A stretch of DNA of 64,000 nt from Comamonas koreensis (GCF_021026195.1 NZ_JAJNCT010000010.1:495041-559040), one strand, 5' to 3'; shown: positions 8,873 to 18,816, numbered from the stretch's first letter. Translations and numbers: made by a program. The notes: generated from the letters alone by a model not told the origin.

Positions 8873-10813
8873 ATGCCAGTCGCATACTCGCAGGTCTATA
8901 TCGAATCCGCCGGACACTTCATGCCCGGTGCCCCCGTTGCCAATGACGGCATGGATGCCTATGTGGCTCCGCTCAACCGGCTGTCCGAGCGCATCAAGCG
9001 CCGCATCCTGGCGGAAAACGGCATCCAGCAACGCCACTACGCGATTGCGCCCGATGGCAGCACCAGCTACAGCAATGCGCAGATGGCCAAGGGCGCCATC
9101 GAAGCGGCACTGGTGCAGGCTGCACGCCCGCTGGCCGACATCGGCTTTCTGGCCAGTGGCTCATCGGGCGGCGACGCGCTGATGCCCGGCTTTGCCAGCA
9201 TGATCCAGGGCGAGATGGCCGCCCCGCCGATGGAACTGCTCAGCGTGCATGGCGTCTGCGCGGCCAGCGTCGGCGCGCTGCAAAGCGCGGCGCTGGCGGT
9301 GGAGCATGGCACGCATGGCCATGCGCTGGCGGTGGCCAGCGAGATGCCGTCCCGGCTCTTCAAGCGTTCGCGCTACGCGGGCCAGGACTACAACACCGAT
9401 TTTGATGCGCACTTTTTGCGCTGGATGCTGAGCGATGGCGCCGGTGCCGTGCTGTTGGGCCAGGGCGCCGCGCTGCCCCAGCGCCCCGACCTGCGCCTGA
9501 AGCTGCGCTGGACACACCAGCGCAGCTTTGCCGGCGACTACCCCGTGTGCATGCAGCTGGGCCTGACGCATGACCGCCAGCGCAGCCATCTGGATTTCCC
9601 GTCCTGGGCCGACGCCGAGGCCGCGGGCGCGCTGTCCCTGCGCCAGGACATCCGCCTGCTGCCCCACCTCTTTGATGTCTGCATCCACGAGTACGCGCGC
9701 ATCGCCCACCAGGGCTGGCTGCCCGAGCGCTGCATCGACCACTTTCTGTGCCATTACTCGTCGGAGAAATTCATCCCCGTCGTCGATGAGCTGCTGAACA
9801 AGGCCCAGCTGTCCATCCCGCGCGAGCGCTGGTGGAGCAACCTGGCCTGGCGCGGCAACACCGGTGCGGCCTCCATTTTTGTGATGATCGCCGAGTACCT
9901 GCAGACCCAGCACGAGCGCCTGAAACCCGGCGACACGATGCTCTGCTTTGTGCCCGAGTCCGGCCGCTTTACCGCTGGCTATATGCTGCTGGAGGTGGAG
10001 AACCACACGCCCGCCAGCCCGGCAGCAACCCGTGCCAGCATGCCAGCCCAGCGAGCCACCCCCGCCGCCGCTGCACAAAGCGCGCTGATCGCCCCACCCC
10101 ATGACCCGGCCGCCGCCCCGGCAGGCCTGGCACCCCTGCTGACCGAGCTGGCCAGCATCTGGCATGACTACCGCTCCCAGGTCTGGCGCACGCCGCTGGT
10201 GCACCGCATCCACAGCGGCCAGATCCAGCAGGCCGACTATGTGCGCTGGATGAGCCAGTGGGTGCCCCAGGTACGCGAAGGCAGCCTGTGGATGCGCGAA
10301 GGCGCGGCCTCGCTCACAGGCGCCTATGCCGAGCTGGCCGCGCTGATGGGCGTGCATGCCAGCGAGGAGCAGAACGACTTCAAGATCCTGCACCAGGACT
10401 ACCTCAACGCCGGCGGCACGCAAACCGACATCCAGCAGCTGCGCCGCAACCCCGGCGGCGAGGCGCTCAACAGCTACCTGCACGGCCTGGCGGCCACCCC
10501 CAACCCGATTGGGCTCCTGGGTGCCATCTACATCATCGAAGGCACGGGCCAGCGCATCGTTCCCAGCCTGCTGCCGCTGCTGCGCCAGCACCTGGCGCTG
10601 GGACCGGACTGCTTCCGTTTTCTGGAATACCACGGCGCCAATGACGAAGACCATCTGGAGCGCTGGCTGATGGCCGTGCAGATGGCCATGGCGCTGGACG
10701 CGACCGGCACTGCCACTGCGGCGATTGCCGCCACCGCACGCCATACTGCTGCGCTTTACCTGATGCAGTTCCGGCACATTCTGGATGCCACGGCCACGGA
10801 GCCCGCACGATGA
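8873..10813 (+). CDS. Ketosynthase III fused to heme-oxygenase-like di-iron oxidase
   Basis: A 646-residue two-domain protein. Residues 1-378 resemble FabH/3-oxoacyl-ACP synthase III: the active-site Cys lies in VHGVCAASVG (Cys129), His in LCHYSSEKF (His294) and Asn in WRGNTGAAS (Asn329), giving an intact Cys/His/Asn triad. A 40-residue Ala/Pro-rich linker follows. Residues about 420-640 resemble the iron-containing redox enzyme (PqqC/TenA/UndA-like) fold and show candidate metal ligands: Glu469 or Glu476, Glu498/499, His507, Glu556 in IIEGTG, and an H-x3-D-x2-H motif (His587, Asp591, His594). Family knowledge suggests Claisen condensation by the first domain and O2-dependent chain oxidation or cleavage by the second. 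Its stop overlaps the next start (ATGA). Confidence 0.85.
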   Translation: MPVAYSQVYIESAGHFMPGAPVANDGMDAYVAPLNRLSERIKRRILAENGIQQRHYAIAPDGSTSYSNAQMAKGAIEAALVQAARPLADIGFLASGSSGGDALMPGFASMIQGEMAAPPMELLSVHGVCAASVGALQSAALAVEHGTHGHALAVASEMPSRLFKRSRYAGQDYNTDFDAHFLRWMLSDGAGAVLLGQGAALPQRPDLRLKLRWTHQRSFAGDYPVCMQLGLTHDRQRSHLDFPSWADAEAAGALSLRQDIRLLPHLFDVCIHEYARIAHQGWLPERCIDHFLCHYSSEKFIPVVDELLNKAQLSIPRERWWSNLAWRGNTGAASIFVMIAEYLQTQHERLKPGDTMLCFVPESGRFTAGYMLLEVENHTPASPAATRASMPAQRATPAAAAQSALIAPPHDPAAAPAGLAPLLTELASIWHDYRSQVWRTPLVHRIHSGQIQQADYVRWMSQWVPQVREGSLWMREGAASLTGAYAELAALMGVHASEEQNDFKILHQDYLNAGGTQTDIQQLRRNPGGEALNSYLHGLAATPNPIGLLGAIYIIEGTGQRIVPSLLPLLRQHLALGPDCFRFLEYHGANDEDHLERWLMAVQMAMALDATGTATAAIAATARHTAALYLMQFRHILDATATEPAR

Positions 10814-11733
10814 CCGACTTCCGCGACATTCCCCACGACGAGCGCGATCCCAACCCCTGGCTGGCGCTCTACCTGGACGACAGCACTCCGCTGCCCGACC
10901 ATGTCAAGGCAGCCTGGCTCAAGGATTCCAGCAGCCGCTCGCGCCAGTTTCTGCTGCCCTTTATCCGGCCACTCGCGCGGCTGAGCATCATCCTGATCCA
11001 GATCCTGAAGGTGCTGCTGCCCAAGCGCTGGGCGCATTCCAAGCTGCTGCACCGCACCCTGGCCTTCAGCATGAACCGCTTTGTCTCGCCCGAGGCGAAC
11101 TGGCTCATCATGCGCCACTTCCACCTGGGCTCGCAGATCCTGAGCTTTATCGGTGCCAATGCCCCCACGCCCGTGCCCACGCAGCCGCTGGCACCGATGG
11201 AGATCGATGACATCAAGGACGAGCTGTTCCTCAAGCACGACCTGAACCTGTTCAACTTTGTCATCCGGCTCAACACCAGCTTGCGCACCCATGGCCAGCA
11301 CATGGGCCCTGTCGCCGAGCCCAACTTTGGCATGCTCTGCGATCCGCCGCTGGAGCTGGCGGCGATGCCGCAGGGGCGGTTCAACATTCTCGATCTGCAA
11401 AGCGCCATCGAGATCTACACGCCGGTCTACCAGCTGCTGCTGACCGACAACGATTTCTGGCGCGCCAGCAATTCGCTGCAGCTCGATGAGACGGTCGCCA
11501 TCTATGCGGCCAAGATCCTGTCCTCGCCCGAGCATCTGGTGATGCTCAACAACAAGCACCCGCTGGTGCCCCTGTCCACCCTGCGCGCCGGCCACCGCCT
11601 GGTGCTCCATGGCCTGTCCACCGAGATGCTGCACTGCCTGCTGATGCGCATGGCCACCGGTGAGACCCCGCTGCCCAGCCGCGAAATCGCCAAGACCCGG
11701 CAGGCCGCCGGCCGTTCCCCCCAACCCAGCTGA
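10810..11733 (+). CDS. Unrecognised protein coupled to the ketosynthase-oxidase
   Basis: A 307-residue protein whose ATG overlaps the stop of the fusion gene, implying tight co-expression. I do not recognise a family with certainty. It has a hydrophobic stretch at about residues 53-72 (ARLSIILIQILKVLLP), then a mostly helical-looking region with scattered His and Asp/Glu (LIMRHFHLGSQ, LFLKHDLNLFNF, LSTEMLHCLLMR) and no P-loop, Rossmann or His-box motif. The histidines could bind metal, but no spaced ligand set stands out. Context suggests an accessory or carrier protein of the lipid-type pathway. Confidence 0.75.
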   Translation: MTDFRDIPHDERDPNPWLALYLDDSTPLPDHVKAAWLKDSSSRSRQFLLPFIRPLARLSIILIQILKVLLPKRWAHSKLLHRTLAFSMNRFVSPEANWLIMRHFHLGSQILSFIGANAPTPVPTQPLAPMEIDDIKDELFLKHDLNLFNFVIRLNTSLRTHGQHMGPVAEPNFGMLCDPPLELAAMPQGRFNILDLQSAIEIYTPVYQLLLTDNDFWRASNSLQLDETVAIYAAKILSSPEHLVMLNNKHPLVPLSTLRAGHRLVLHGLSTEMLHCLLMRMATGETPLPSREIAKTRQAAGRSPQPS

Positions 11734-11757
11734 GCCACCGTCCCCCACCACCTTCCG

Positions 11758-12258
11758 ATGCAGACGCCGCCCCCCGAACACCCCATCCCCGCACGCTGGA
11801 GCCCTTGCGGCGCCGGCCATGTCGCCGTCTATGGCACCTTGCGCGCCGGCGGCGTCAACGACATCACCCGCCTGGCCGACCAGCTCGCCTGCGTGGGGCG
11901 CACCATGCTGACCGGCACCTTGTATGACCTGGGCTGGTACCCCGGCCTGCAACTGCAGGGCAGCGGCCTGGTGTTGGCCGAGGTCTACCCATTGAGCGAT
12001 GCGCTGGAGCAGGCGATGGACCGCATCGAAGGCATCTGGCCGGTGGACATTGGCGAATACACCAAGCGCGTGCTGACCCTGGATGTGGAGCTGGTCAGCG
12101 GCGGCCAGCAGCCGCTGGAGGTACTCGTGTACGAGGCCCTGCCCCCCGCCCTGCACGGACGCACGCAGATCACCGCGCAGGACTGGCTGGAATGGATTGC
12201 GCAGCAGGGCCGCGAGCACCCCGATACGGCATTCAGCTTGAACACGCCCCCGGGCTAA
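11758..12258 (+). CDS. Gamma-glutamylcyclotransferase-like (AIG2/GGCT) family protein
   Basis: A 166-residue protein with the GGCT-fold signature VAVYGTLRAGG (about residues 22-32), a downstream hydrophobic GWYPGLQL strand, and Glu-rich LAEVYPLSDALEQAMDRIEG, where the second Glu is the usual catalytic position. The family cyclises gamma-glutamyl amines, but many bacterial members have unproven activity. It starts 24 bp after the preceding gene and may be the last gene of that transcription unit. It converges on ureG with a 24-bp gap. Confidence 0.82.
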   Translation: MQTPPPEHPIPARWSPCGAGHVAVYGTLRAGGVNDITRLADQLACVGRTMLTGTLYDLGWYPGLQLQGSGLVLAEVYPLSDALEQAMDRIEGIWPVDIGEYTKRVLTLDVELVSGGQQPLEVLVYEALPPALHGRTQITAQDWLEWIAQQGREHPDTAFSLNTPPG

Positions 12259-12282
12259 GCTGCAAACGCCCAAGCCAGGGGC

Positions 12283-12938
<656 letters not shown>

Positions 12939-12942
<4 letters not shown>

Positions 12943-13646
12943 GATCGAAAAAGCCGTGAGTATTGGTGTTCATGCCGGGCCGAGAGAATGGCCAGCATCG
13001 GGGAAAAAGCCTGGCGCTGGTCATCGCCCAGCGCCAGCGCATGGTTGGCCGCGTCCGGTATCGCCTGCGCCAGCCGCGCCAGAATGCGCTGGCCGGCACT
13101 CTGCCCCAGCGGTACCGATTTGATGGCCGCCTGCACCATGTTCTCGGCCCAGCCAAAGGCATAGGCCAGCAGCGCATCGCGCGCGCCCGCCCCCGCCAGG
13201 TGCGCGGCCAGCGCAAAGGCCAGCGGGTAGCTTGCATCCTCGGCCGCCAGCCAGTGCACCAGCGCCAAGGCCTGGGCATCATCGGCATAGCGGTTCTGCA
13301 GCCAGGCCACCAGCGAGCGGCCCATCTGCTCGGTCTGCAGGCGCAGCTCACTGCTCTCGCGCGTCTGCAGCACCCAGGCATTGAGCGCAACAATGCGGAC
13401 GCGCTCATCGCGCTGCCAGGCCTGCATCGCCTGGGCCAGCACCGCCATATCGCCCCGTGCCTGGCTCAGCTGCAGCTGCTGGTCAATCCAGTCTGCGGCC
13501 TGCTCCTCGTTGCCTACCAGCGCGGCATTCACGCCCGCCTCCAAGCCTTCCGAATAGGAGAAGCCACCAATGGGCAAAGCTGGCGAGGCCAGCCACATCA
13601 GCTGCAAAAAACTGGCGGGCGAGAGGCTGAGGGGCTGCATGCTCAT
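12939..13646 (-). CDS. ureF: Urease accessory protein UreF
   Basis: A 235-residue, mostly helical protein opening with [21 protein letters not shown], the UreF signature, and containing [15 protein letters not shown] further on. UreF bridges the UreD-urease complex and the UreG GTPase and gates nickel transfer. It overlaps ureE and ureG by 4 bp each, so the three are translationally coupled. Confidence 0.95.
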
Positions 13647-14218
13647 CCGTGGTGGTGCGGATGGGCATGGCCATGCCCGTGGTCATGGGGGTGGTCATGG
13701 CTGTGCCCGTGGCCGTGCCCATGGTGGCTGTGGCCGTCGTTGGTGACATGCCCGCCATAGGCACCACCTTCGGGCTCAAAAGGCAGCTCCGCCTCTACGA
13801 CGGTCATATGCATGCTGCGCAGCATGTCGGCCAGCACATGGTCGGGCTCGATCTTGAGGTGGTCGGGCTGCAGTTCGATCGGCACATGGCGGTTGCCCAG
13901 GTGGTAGGCGGCACGCATCAGGTCAAACGCCGAGCCATGCTGCGCGCAGGCGCTGATGTGCAGCACTTTCTGCGGCGCGGCCTGCACGACGACCACCGAG
14001 CCGTCTTCGGCGACCAGCACATCACCACCGCGCACGGCCTGGCCGCGTGGCAGAAAAATCGCCAGCGCGCGGCCGCTGCTGTCGGTGGCCGAGAAGCGCG
14101 ATTTCTGGCGCACATCCCAGTCCAGTTCGACAAAGCTTGCGCGCTTGCACAGGGCGGGTGCCAGGCCTTGGCCACCGGGCAGACATTTGGAGACCTGCAG
14201 CATCGCTTGCGCCGTCAT
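13643..14218 (-). CDS. ureE: Urease nickel metallochaperone UreE
   Basis: A 191-residue protein with the UreE N-domain (residues 1-75, [16 protein letters not shown]) and metal-binding C-domain ([14 protein letters not shown], with the conserved interface His). The last 30 residues are almost entirely His, Gly and Asp, a long nickel-binding tail like that of Klebsiella UreE. It passes Ni(II) to UreG. The start overlaps the stop of an acetyltransferase gene by 4 bp. Confidence 0.96.
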   Translation of the reverse strand: MTAQAMLQVSKCLPGGQGLAPALCKRASFVELDWDVRQKSRFSATDSSGRALAIFLPRGQAVRGGDVLVAEDGSVVVVQAAPQKVLHISACAQHGSAFDLMRAAYHLGNRHVPIELQPDHLKIEPDHVLADMLRSMHMTVVEAELPFEPEGGAYGGHVTNDGHSHHGHGHGHSHDHPHDHGHGHAHPHHHG

Positions 14219-14697
14219 GACAGCTCCAGGCGCATGAAGCAGCTGTTCGGATCGGGCTGGTAGCTGCCAAACGGCGCGCAGTGGGCAAAGCCATTGCGCG
14301 CATAGAAGCGGCGCGCCGGCGCAAAGAAGGCCTCGGTACCCGTCTCCAGGCTGATGCGTGCAGCCCCCATTGCCCGGGCTTGGGCCAGTACATGGTCCAG
14401 CACCTGCTGGGCTGCGCCCGAGCCGCGCCGCTCGGCGCCCACCCGCATCGACTTGAGCTCCAGATGGCCGGCATCCAGGGTCTTGAGCGCGCAGGTGGCG
14501 ACCAGCGCCTGGGGCTCTTGCCCGGCCGTCCAGGCGGTCCAGAGGTACATTCCGGGCGCACGCAGTTGCTCCGGGTCCAGCGCATGCACGCTCTCGGGCG
14601 GCGAGATGCGGCGCATATCGCTCAGGTGCTCTTCCAAAAACGCCAGCACGCGCGGGTCGGTCACCGGGTCGCGCTTGAAAATCAATGGGCTTGCCAT
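14215..14697 (-). CDS. GNAT-family N-acetyltransferase inside the urease cluster
   Basis: A 160-residue GNAT protein. The acetyl-CoA-binding motif A is MRVGAERRGSGAAQQVLDHV (Q/R-x-x-G-x-G/A type), preceded by the beta-strand HLELKSM and followed by ISLETGTEAFFAPARRFYARNGF. It lies between ureC and ureE and overlaps ureE by 4 bp, so it is expressed with the urease maturation genes. It is not a known urease component. The substrate is unknown. Confidence 0.88.
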   Translation of the reverse strand: MASPLIFKRDPVTDPRVLAFLEEHLSDMRRISPPESVHALDPEQLRAPGMYLWTAWTAGQEPQALVATCALKTLDAGHLELKSMRVGAERRGSGAAQQVLDHVLAQARAMGAARISLETGTEAFFAPARRFYARNGFAHCAPFGSYQPDPNSCFMRLELS

Positions 14698-14711
14698 GGG
14701 TCTCTACCGCT

Positions 14712-16430
14712 TCAAAACAGAAAATAACGCTGGGCCATCGGCAGGCTGCTGGCCGGCTCGCAGGTCAGCAGCTGGCCATCGGCACGCACCGCATAGGTCT
14801 GGGGATCCACCTCCATGTGCGGCGCCAGGTCGTTGTGCACCATCTGCTGCTTTTGCAGGCCGCGTATGCCCTTGACGGCCGACAAGCTCTTGGCCAGCCC
14901 AAAGCGCTGGCCAATGCCGGCGGCCAGGCCGGCTTGCGAGACAAAGGTCAGCGAGGTCCTGGCCATCGCCCCGCCAAAGGCGCCGAACATCGGACGGTAG
15001 TGCACCGGCTGCGGCGTCGGGATCGAGGCATTGGGGTCGCCCATGGCCGCCATCGCAATAAAGCCGCCCTTGAGAATGCAGCTGGGCTTGACGCCAAAAA
15101 AGGCCGGCTTCCAGATCACGATGTCCGCCCACTTGCCTACTTCCAGGCTGCCCACCTCATGGCTGATGCCATGGGCAATGGCCGGGTTGATGGTGTACTT
15201 GGCGATGTAGCGCTTGATGCGAAAGTTGTCATGCCGGTCGCTGTCGCCCGGCAGGGCGCCGCGCTGCAGCTTCATCTTGTGCGCCGTCTGCCAGGTGCGC
15301 AGAATCACCTCGCCCACCCGGCCCATGGCCTGGCTGTCGGAGCTGAACATGCTGATTGCGCCGATGTCGTGCAGGATGTCCTCGGCCGCAATGGTTTCCT
15401 TGCGGATACGGCTCTCGGCAAAGGCCAGGTCCTCGGCAATGCCCGCATCCAGATGGTGGCAGACCATCAGCATGTCCACATGCTCGTCCAAGGTGTTGAT
15501 CGTGTAGGGCCGCGTCGGGTTGGTGGAGCTGGGCAGCACATTGCTCTCGCCCACCACCTTCAAAATGTCCGGCGCATGGCCGCCGCCCGCGCCTTCGGTG
15601 TGGAAGGTGTGGATGGTGCGGCCCTTGAACGCGGCCACCGTGTCTTCGACAAAGCCGCTCTCGTTCAGCGTGTCGGTATGGATCGCCACCTGGGTGTCGG
15701 TGAGTTCGGCCACATCCAGGCAGTTGTCGATGGCGGCCGGCGTGCTGCCCCAGTCCTCATGCAGCTTGAGGCCAATCGCGCCGGCGCTGATCTGCTCATG
15801 CAGCGCCAGCGGCAGGCTGGCATTGCCCTTGCCCAGAAAACCCAGGTTCATCGGAAAGGCATCGGCCGCCTGCAGCATGCGCTCCATGTTCCAGGCGCCG
15901 GGCGTGCAGGTCGTCGCAAAGGTGCCGGTGGCCGGGCCGGTGCCACCGCCAATCATCGTGGTCACCCCGCTGGTCAGCGCCTCCTCGATCTGCTGGGGCG
16001 CGATGAAGTGGATGTGCGTGTCGATACCACCGGCGGTGACGATATTGCCTTCGCAGCTGATGATCTCGGTGCCCGGGCCGATGATGATGTCCACCCCCGG
16101 TTGCGTGTCCGGGTTGCCCGCCTTGCCAATCGCTGCAATGCGGCCGCCCTTGAGTCCCATGTCCGCCTTGACGATGCCCCAGTGGTCAATGATCAGCGCA
16201 TTGGTCAGCACCGTGTCCATCGCGCCCTGCGCACTGCTGCGCTGGCTTTGCGCCATGCCGTCCCGGATGGTCTTGCCACCGCCAAACTTCACCTCTTCAC
16301 CGTAGCCGCCTGCGCGCAGGGTGAAGTCCTGCTCCACCTGCACGACCAGCGCAGTATCGGCCAGGCGCAGGCGGTCGCCCACTGTGGGCCCATAGGTTTC
16401 TGCGTATGCACGTCTGTCCATCGTTGCCAT
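14712..16430 (-). CDS. ureC: Urease alpha subunit UreC
   Basis: The catalytic subunit hydrolysing urea to ammonia and carbamate; 572 residues, the normal length. Nickel ligands are recognisable: His139 and His141 (DTHIHF), the carbamylated Lys222 (GLKLHEDWG), His251, His277 (HTFHTEG) and Asp365 (FSSDSQAMG). The mobile-flap Cys324 and catalytic His325 lie in MVCHHLDAG. Of three in-frame ATGs (16439, 16430, 16421) I choose 16430 because AGGA lies 8 bases upstream. ureB is 43 bp upstream. Confidence 0.97.
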   Translation of the reverse strand: MATMDRRAYAETYGPTVGDRLRLADTALVVQVEQDFTLRAGGYGEEVKFGGGKTIRDGMAQSQRSSAQGAMDTVLTNALIIDHWGIVKADMGLKGGRIAAIGKAGNPDTQPGVDIIIGPGTEIISCEGNIVTAGGIDTHIHFIAPQQIEEALTSGVTTMIGGGTGPATGTFATTCTPGAWNMERMLQAADAFPMNLGFLGKGNASLPLALHEQISAGAIGLKLHEDWGSTPAAIDNCLDVAELTDTQVAIHTDTLNESGFVEDTVAAFKGRTIHTFHTEGAGGGHAPDILKVVGESNVLPSSTNPTRPYTINTLDEHVDMLMVCHHLDAGIAEDLAFAESRIRKETIAAEDILHDIGAISMFSSDSQAMGRVGEVILRTWQTAHKMKLQRGALPGDSDRHDNFRIKRYIAKYTINPAIAHGISHEVGSLEVGKWADIVIWKPAFFGVKPSCILKGGFIAMAAMGDPNASIPTPQPVHYRPMFGAFGGAMARTSLTFVSQAGLAAGIGQRFGLAKSLSAVKGIRGLQKQQMVHNDLAPHMEVDPQTYAVRADGQLLTCEPASSLPMAQRYFLF

Positions 16431-16473
16431 CAGAACCATCCTGTCTTAGAACCTGGCCACCGCTTGCTCTGCG

Positions 16474-16782
16474 TCATTCCAGCGCCCCTTGCACCAGGCC
16501 GCGAAAGCCGTAGATCTGCCGGTCACCACCGATGTCCACCAGCTCCACCGTGCGTTGCTGGCCGGGCTCAAAGCGCACCGCCATGCCGCTGGCAATATGC
16601 AGGCGCATGCCGTGGGCCGCCTGGCGGTCGAACACTAGGCCGGCATTGGTCTCGGCAAAGTGGTAGTGCGAGCCGACCTGGATGGGCCGGTCGCTGGCGT
16701 TGTGCACCACCAGGCTGGTGGTACGGCGCCCCGGGTTCAGCGTATGTTCGCCCGCGTCCAGCAACAGTTCACCTGGGATCAT
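16474..16782 (-). CDS. ureB: Urease beta subunit UreB
   Basis: A 102-residue subunit with the hallmark opening MIPGELL and the conserved [17 protein letters not shown] segment (here [16 protein letters not shown]), followed by [17 protein letters not shown]. It packs with UreA and UreC in the (ABC)3 enzyme. It is separated from ureA by the hupE/ureJ gene, an insertion that splits the usual ureA-ureB pair. Confidence 0.97.
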   Translation of the reverse strand: MIPGELLLDAGEHTLNPGRRTTSLVVHNASDRPIQVGSHYHFAETNAGLVFDRQAAHGMRLHIASGMAVRFEPGQQRTVELVDIGGDRQIYGFRGLVQGALE

Positions 16783-16796
16783 CGTGCGGCTCCTCG

Positions 16797-17405
16797 TCAG
16801 GCCATGCGGGTCAGCATGGCTGCGCCCAGGACGGCGGTGGCGCCGCCCGCCAGCCTGGCCAGCCAGCGGTGGCGCTGCATGAAGACCTTGCCCAGCACCA
16901 TGCCGGCAACATGCAGCAGGGCCGAGCCCAGCGCCATGCCCGCCAGCGCGCCGGCAGATGCCAGTGCAGAATCGGCCGCCAGCTCAAAGCCGTGGGCCGC
17001 ACCATGGAAAAACGCAAACACCCCGGCCAGCGCTGCGGCCAGCACCCAGGGCATCTGCTTTTGTACGGCCACCAGCAGGCCCAGCACCAGCACCGATGCG
17101 GCAATCATCGGCTCCACGCCGGGCACCCACAGGCCCGCAAAACCAGCCAGTGCGCCGGCTACCAGCAGGGCCACAAAGGCGGCAGGTGCGCGCCAGGCGG
17201 GCGTCACGGTCAGCGCACTCCAGGCACCCACGGCCAGCATGGCGGCCATGTGGTCGGCACCGGTAAAGGGGTGGGCAAAGGCATGGCCAAAGCTGCTCAA
17301 AAAGCCATGGTGGCCACCGCCATCGCTGCCCACATGGGCGAGTGCAGACAGGGGGAAGGCGGCAGCGGCAAGCGCCACGCTGGCAGAGAGTTTCTTGAAG
17401 TTCAT
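16797..17405 (-). CDS. ureJ: HupE/UreJ-family membrane protein
   Basis: A 202-residue protein with a signal peptide (residues 1-21, ending LSALA) immediately followed by His-rich [12 protein letters not shown], then about six hydrophobic segments. [16 protein letters not shown] is the HupE/UreJ signature, proposed to bind or pass nickel. [10 protein letters not shown] is a second His motif. It sits between ureA and ureB, consistent with a nickel-uptake role for urease. The ATG at 17405 begins the signal peptide; upstream in-frame codons are Pro/Ser-rich and unlikely. Confidence 0.92.
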   Translation of the reverse strand: MNFKKLSASVALAAAAFPLSALAHVGSDGGGHHGFLSSFGHAFAHPFTGADHMAAMLAVGAWSALTVTPAWRAPAAFVALLVAGALAGFAGLWVPGVEPMIAASVLVLGLLVAVQKQMPWVLAAALAGVFAFFHGAAHGFELAADSALASAGALAGMALGSALLHVAGMVLGKVFMQRHRWLARLAGGATAVLGAAMLTRMA

Positions 17406-17436
17406 GGTGCTATCTTGCGCAGGGGAAAGAGGGGGT

Positions 17437-17739
17437 TCAGACAATGGGCTCGTGCACGGTGACGAGCTTGGTGCCATCGGGGAAGGTGGCCTCGATCTGG
17501 ATATCGGCAATCATCTCGGGAATGCCCTCCATCACATCGGCGCGGGTCAACACCGTGCGGCCAGCGCTCATCAGCTGGGCAACGGTTTGGCCATCACGCG
17601 CACCTTCCATTACAAAGGCGCTGATCAGCGCCACCGCCTCGGGGTAGTTCAGCTTGAGGCCCCGGGCCATGCGCCGCTCGGCCAGCAAGGCGGCGGTAAA
17701 GAGCAGCAGCTTGTCTTTTTCGCGAGGTGTCAGTTCCAT
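17437..17739 (-). CDS. ureA: Urease gamma subunit UreA
   Basis: A 100-residue subunit starting [20 protein letters not shown], with [20 protein letters not shown] and the ending [17 protein letters not shown], all diagnostic. The start at 17739 matches the universal UreA N-terminus; the reading frame is open further upstream but that part looks random. It is the first gene of the minus-strand urease unit, and ureD points away from it on the other strand. Confidence 0.97.
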   Translation of the reverse strand: MELTPREKDKLLLFTAALLAERRMARGLKLNYPEAVALISAFVMEGARDGQTVAQLMSAGRTVLTRADVMEGIPEMIADIQIEATFPDGTKLVTVHEPIV

Positions 17740-17985
17740 ACAGAGTGCAAAGCAAGGCACATGCCAAGGCCATGCACGCTTTCCGTGCTGCATTTCCATC
17801 CACCTGCACCACAAGCATGCAGACCTGCCGCGCATGCACCAATTCAGCACAACCAGCACCCCAGAGCGGTGCAGTTCCTGGCACGTGGCTTGCAAAAGCC
17901 CAGGCATGTCTTGCACACCCTTCTCGCCTCCGATCCCGGCCCCTGGCCTTTGCTGGCCCACGGGCATTCAGCACCTGCCACAACC

Positions 17986-18816
17986 ATGAGCTGGCATGCC
18001 CAATTGGCGCTGCAGTACCGCCAGCACGCCGGCAAAACCTCGGTGCATTTCAGCCACGATGGCCCGCTGCGCATTCTCAAAAGCCTCTACCCAGAGGGCC
18101 CGGGCATTTGCCACAACGTGCTGGTGCACCCGCCCGGCGGCCTGGTGGGCGGCGATGTGCTGGATATCTCGGTCGAAGTGGCGGCAGGCGCGCATGCCCT
18201 GGTCACCACGCCAGGGGCCACGCGCTTTTACAAGAGCAATGGCCAGCCGGCCTTGCAGCGTACCCGCCTGCAGCTGCAGGCCGGCGCCCGGCTGGAATGG
18301 CTGCCGCTGGAGGCCATTGCCTACAACGCCTGCGATGCGGCGAACGAGCTGCAGATGGAGCTGGCACCTGGCGCCGAGCTGCTGACCTGGGACATCACCG
18401 CGCTGGGCCTGCCGCTGGCCGGCCAGCCCTTTGTGCAGGGGGTGTTCTCCCAGCACATCTCCTGGCCGGGGCATTTTCTGGAGCGTGGCCGCATCCGGGC
18501 CGATGATGGGCTGCTGCTCAACGGCCAGCTCGGCCTAGCGGGCCAGCGCTGCATGGGCAGCCTGGTCTATGCCAGCGGCTCGCCCATCGCCCGCGCCCAG
18601 CGCGAAGCACTGCTGGAGAGCACCCAGCAGTTGCTGGAAGCCGCCCCTGCAGAGGTGATGGCGGGCGTGACTGCGCCGAACGAGCATATGCTGGTGCTAC
18701 GCGGCCTGGCGCCCGTAGTGGAGCCGGCCATGCAGTTGTGGAAGACGGTCTGGGGCCACTGGCGCAGCAGCCTCTGGGGCTTGCCGGCGCAGCGGCCGCG
18801 TATCTGGTCGATGTAG
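17986..18816 (+). CDS. ureD: Urease accessory protein UreD (divergent)
   Basis: A 276-residue protein with the UreD signature YPEGPGICHNVLVHPPGGLVGGD (written here across residues about 35-57; key features are the HPPGG and VGGD turns), HALVTTPGATRFYKS and LLTWDITALGLPLAG. It scaffolds UreF/UreG on apo-urease. The ATG at 17986 gives a normal length but has no clear Shine-Dalgarno, and the frame stays open upstream, so the start is uncertain. Unlike most urease clusters, where ureD precedes ureA on the same strand, this gene is transcribed away from it. Confidence 0.93.
   Translation: MSWHAQLALQYRQHAGKTSVHFSHDGPLRILKSLYPEGPGICHNVLVHPPGGLVGGDVLDISVEVAAGAHALVTTPGATRFYKSNGQPALQRTRLQLQAGARLEWLPLEAIAYNACDAANELQMELAPGAELLTWDITALGLPLAGQPFVQGVFSQHISWPGHFLERGRIRADDGLLLNGQLGLAGQRCMGSLVYASGSPIARAQREALLESTQQLLEAAPAEVMAGVTAPNEHMLVLRGLAPVVEPAMQLWKTVWGHWRSSLWGLPAQRPRIWSM

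Noticed and set aside
10756..12273. A 505-codon minus-strand frame opposite the unknown partner and GGCT genes
   Set aside because: The plus-strand genes have coupling and family motifs; the minus-strand translation does not.
14685..17462. A 925-codon open frame on the plus strand across the urease genes
   Set aside because: It is antisense to ureC, ureB and ureJ, which are certain. Long antisense frames are common in GC-rich coding DNA; the translation is low-complexity and resembles no family.
16660..17985. The upstream extension of the ureD frame to 16660
   Set aside because: It overlaps ureB, ureJ and ureA in antisense and adds over 440 residues absent from all UreD proteins.
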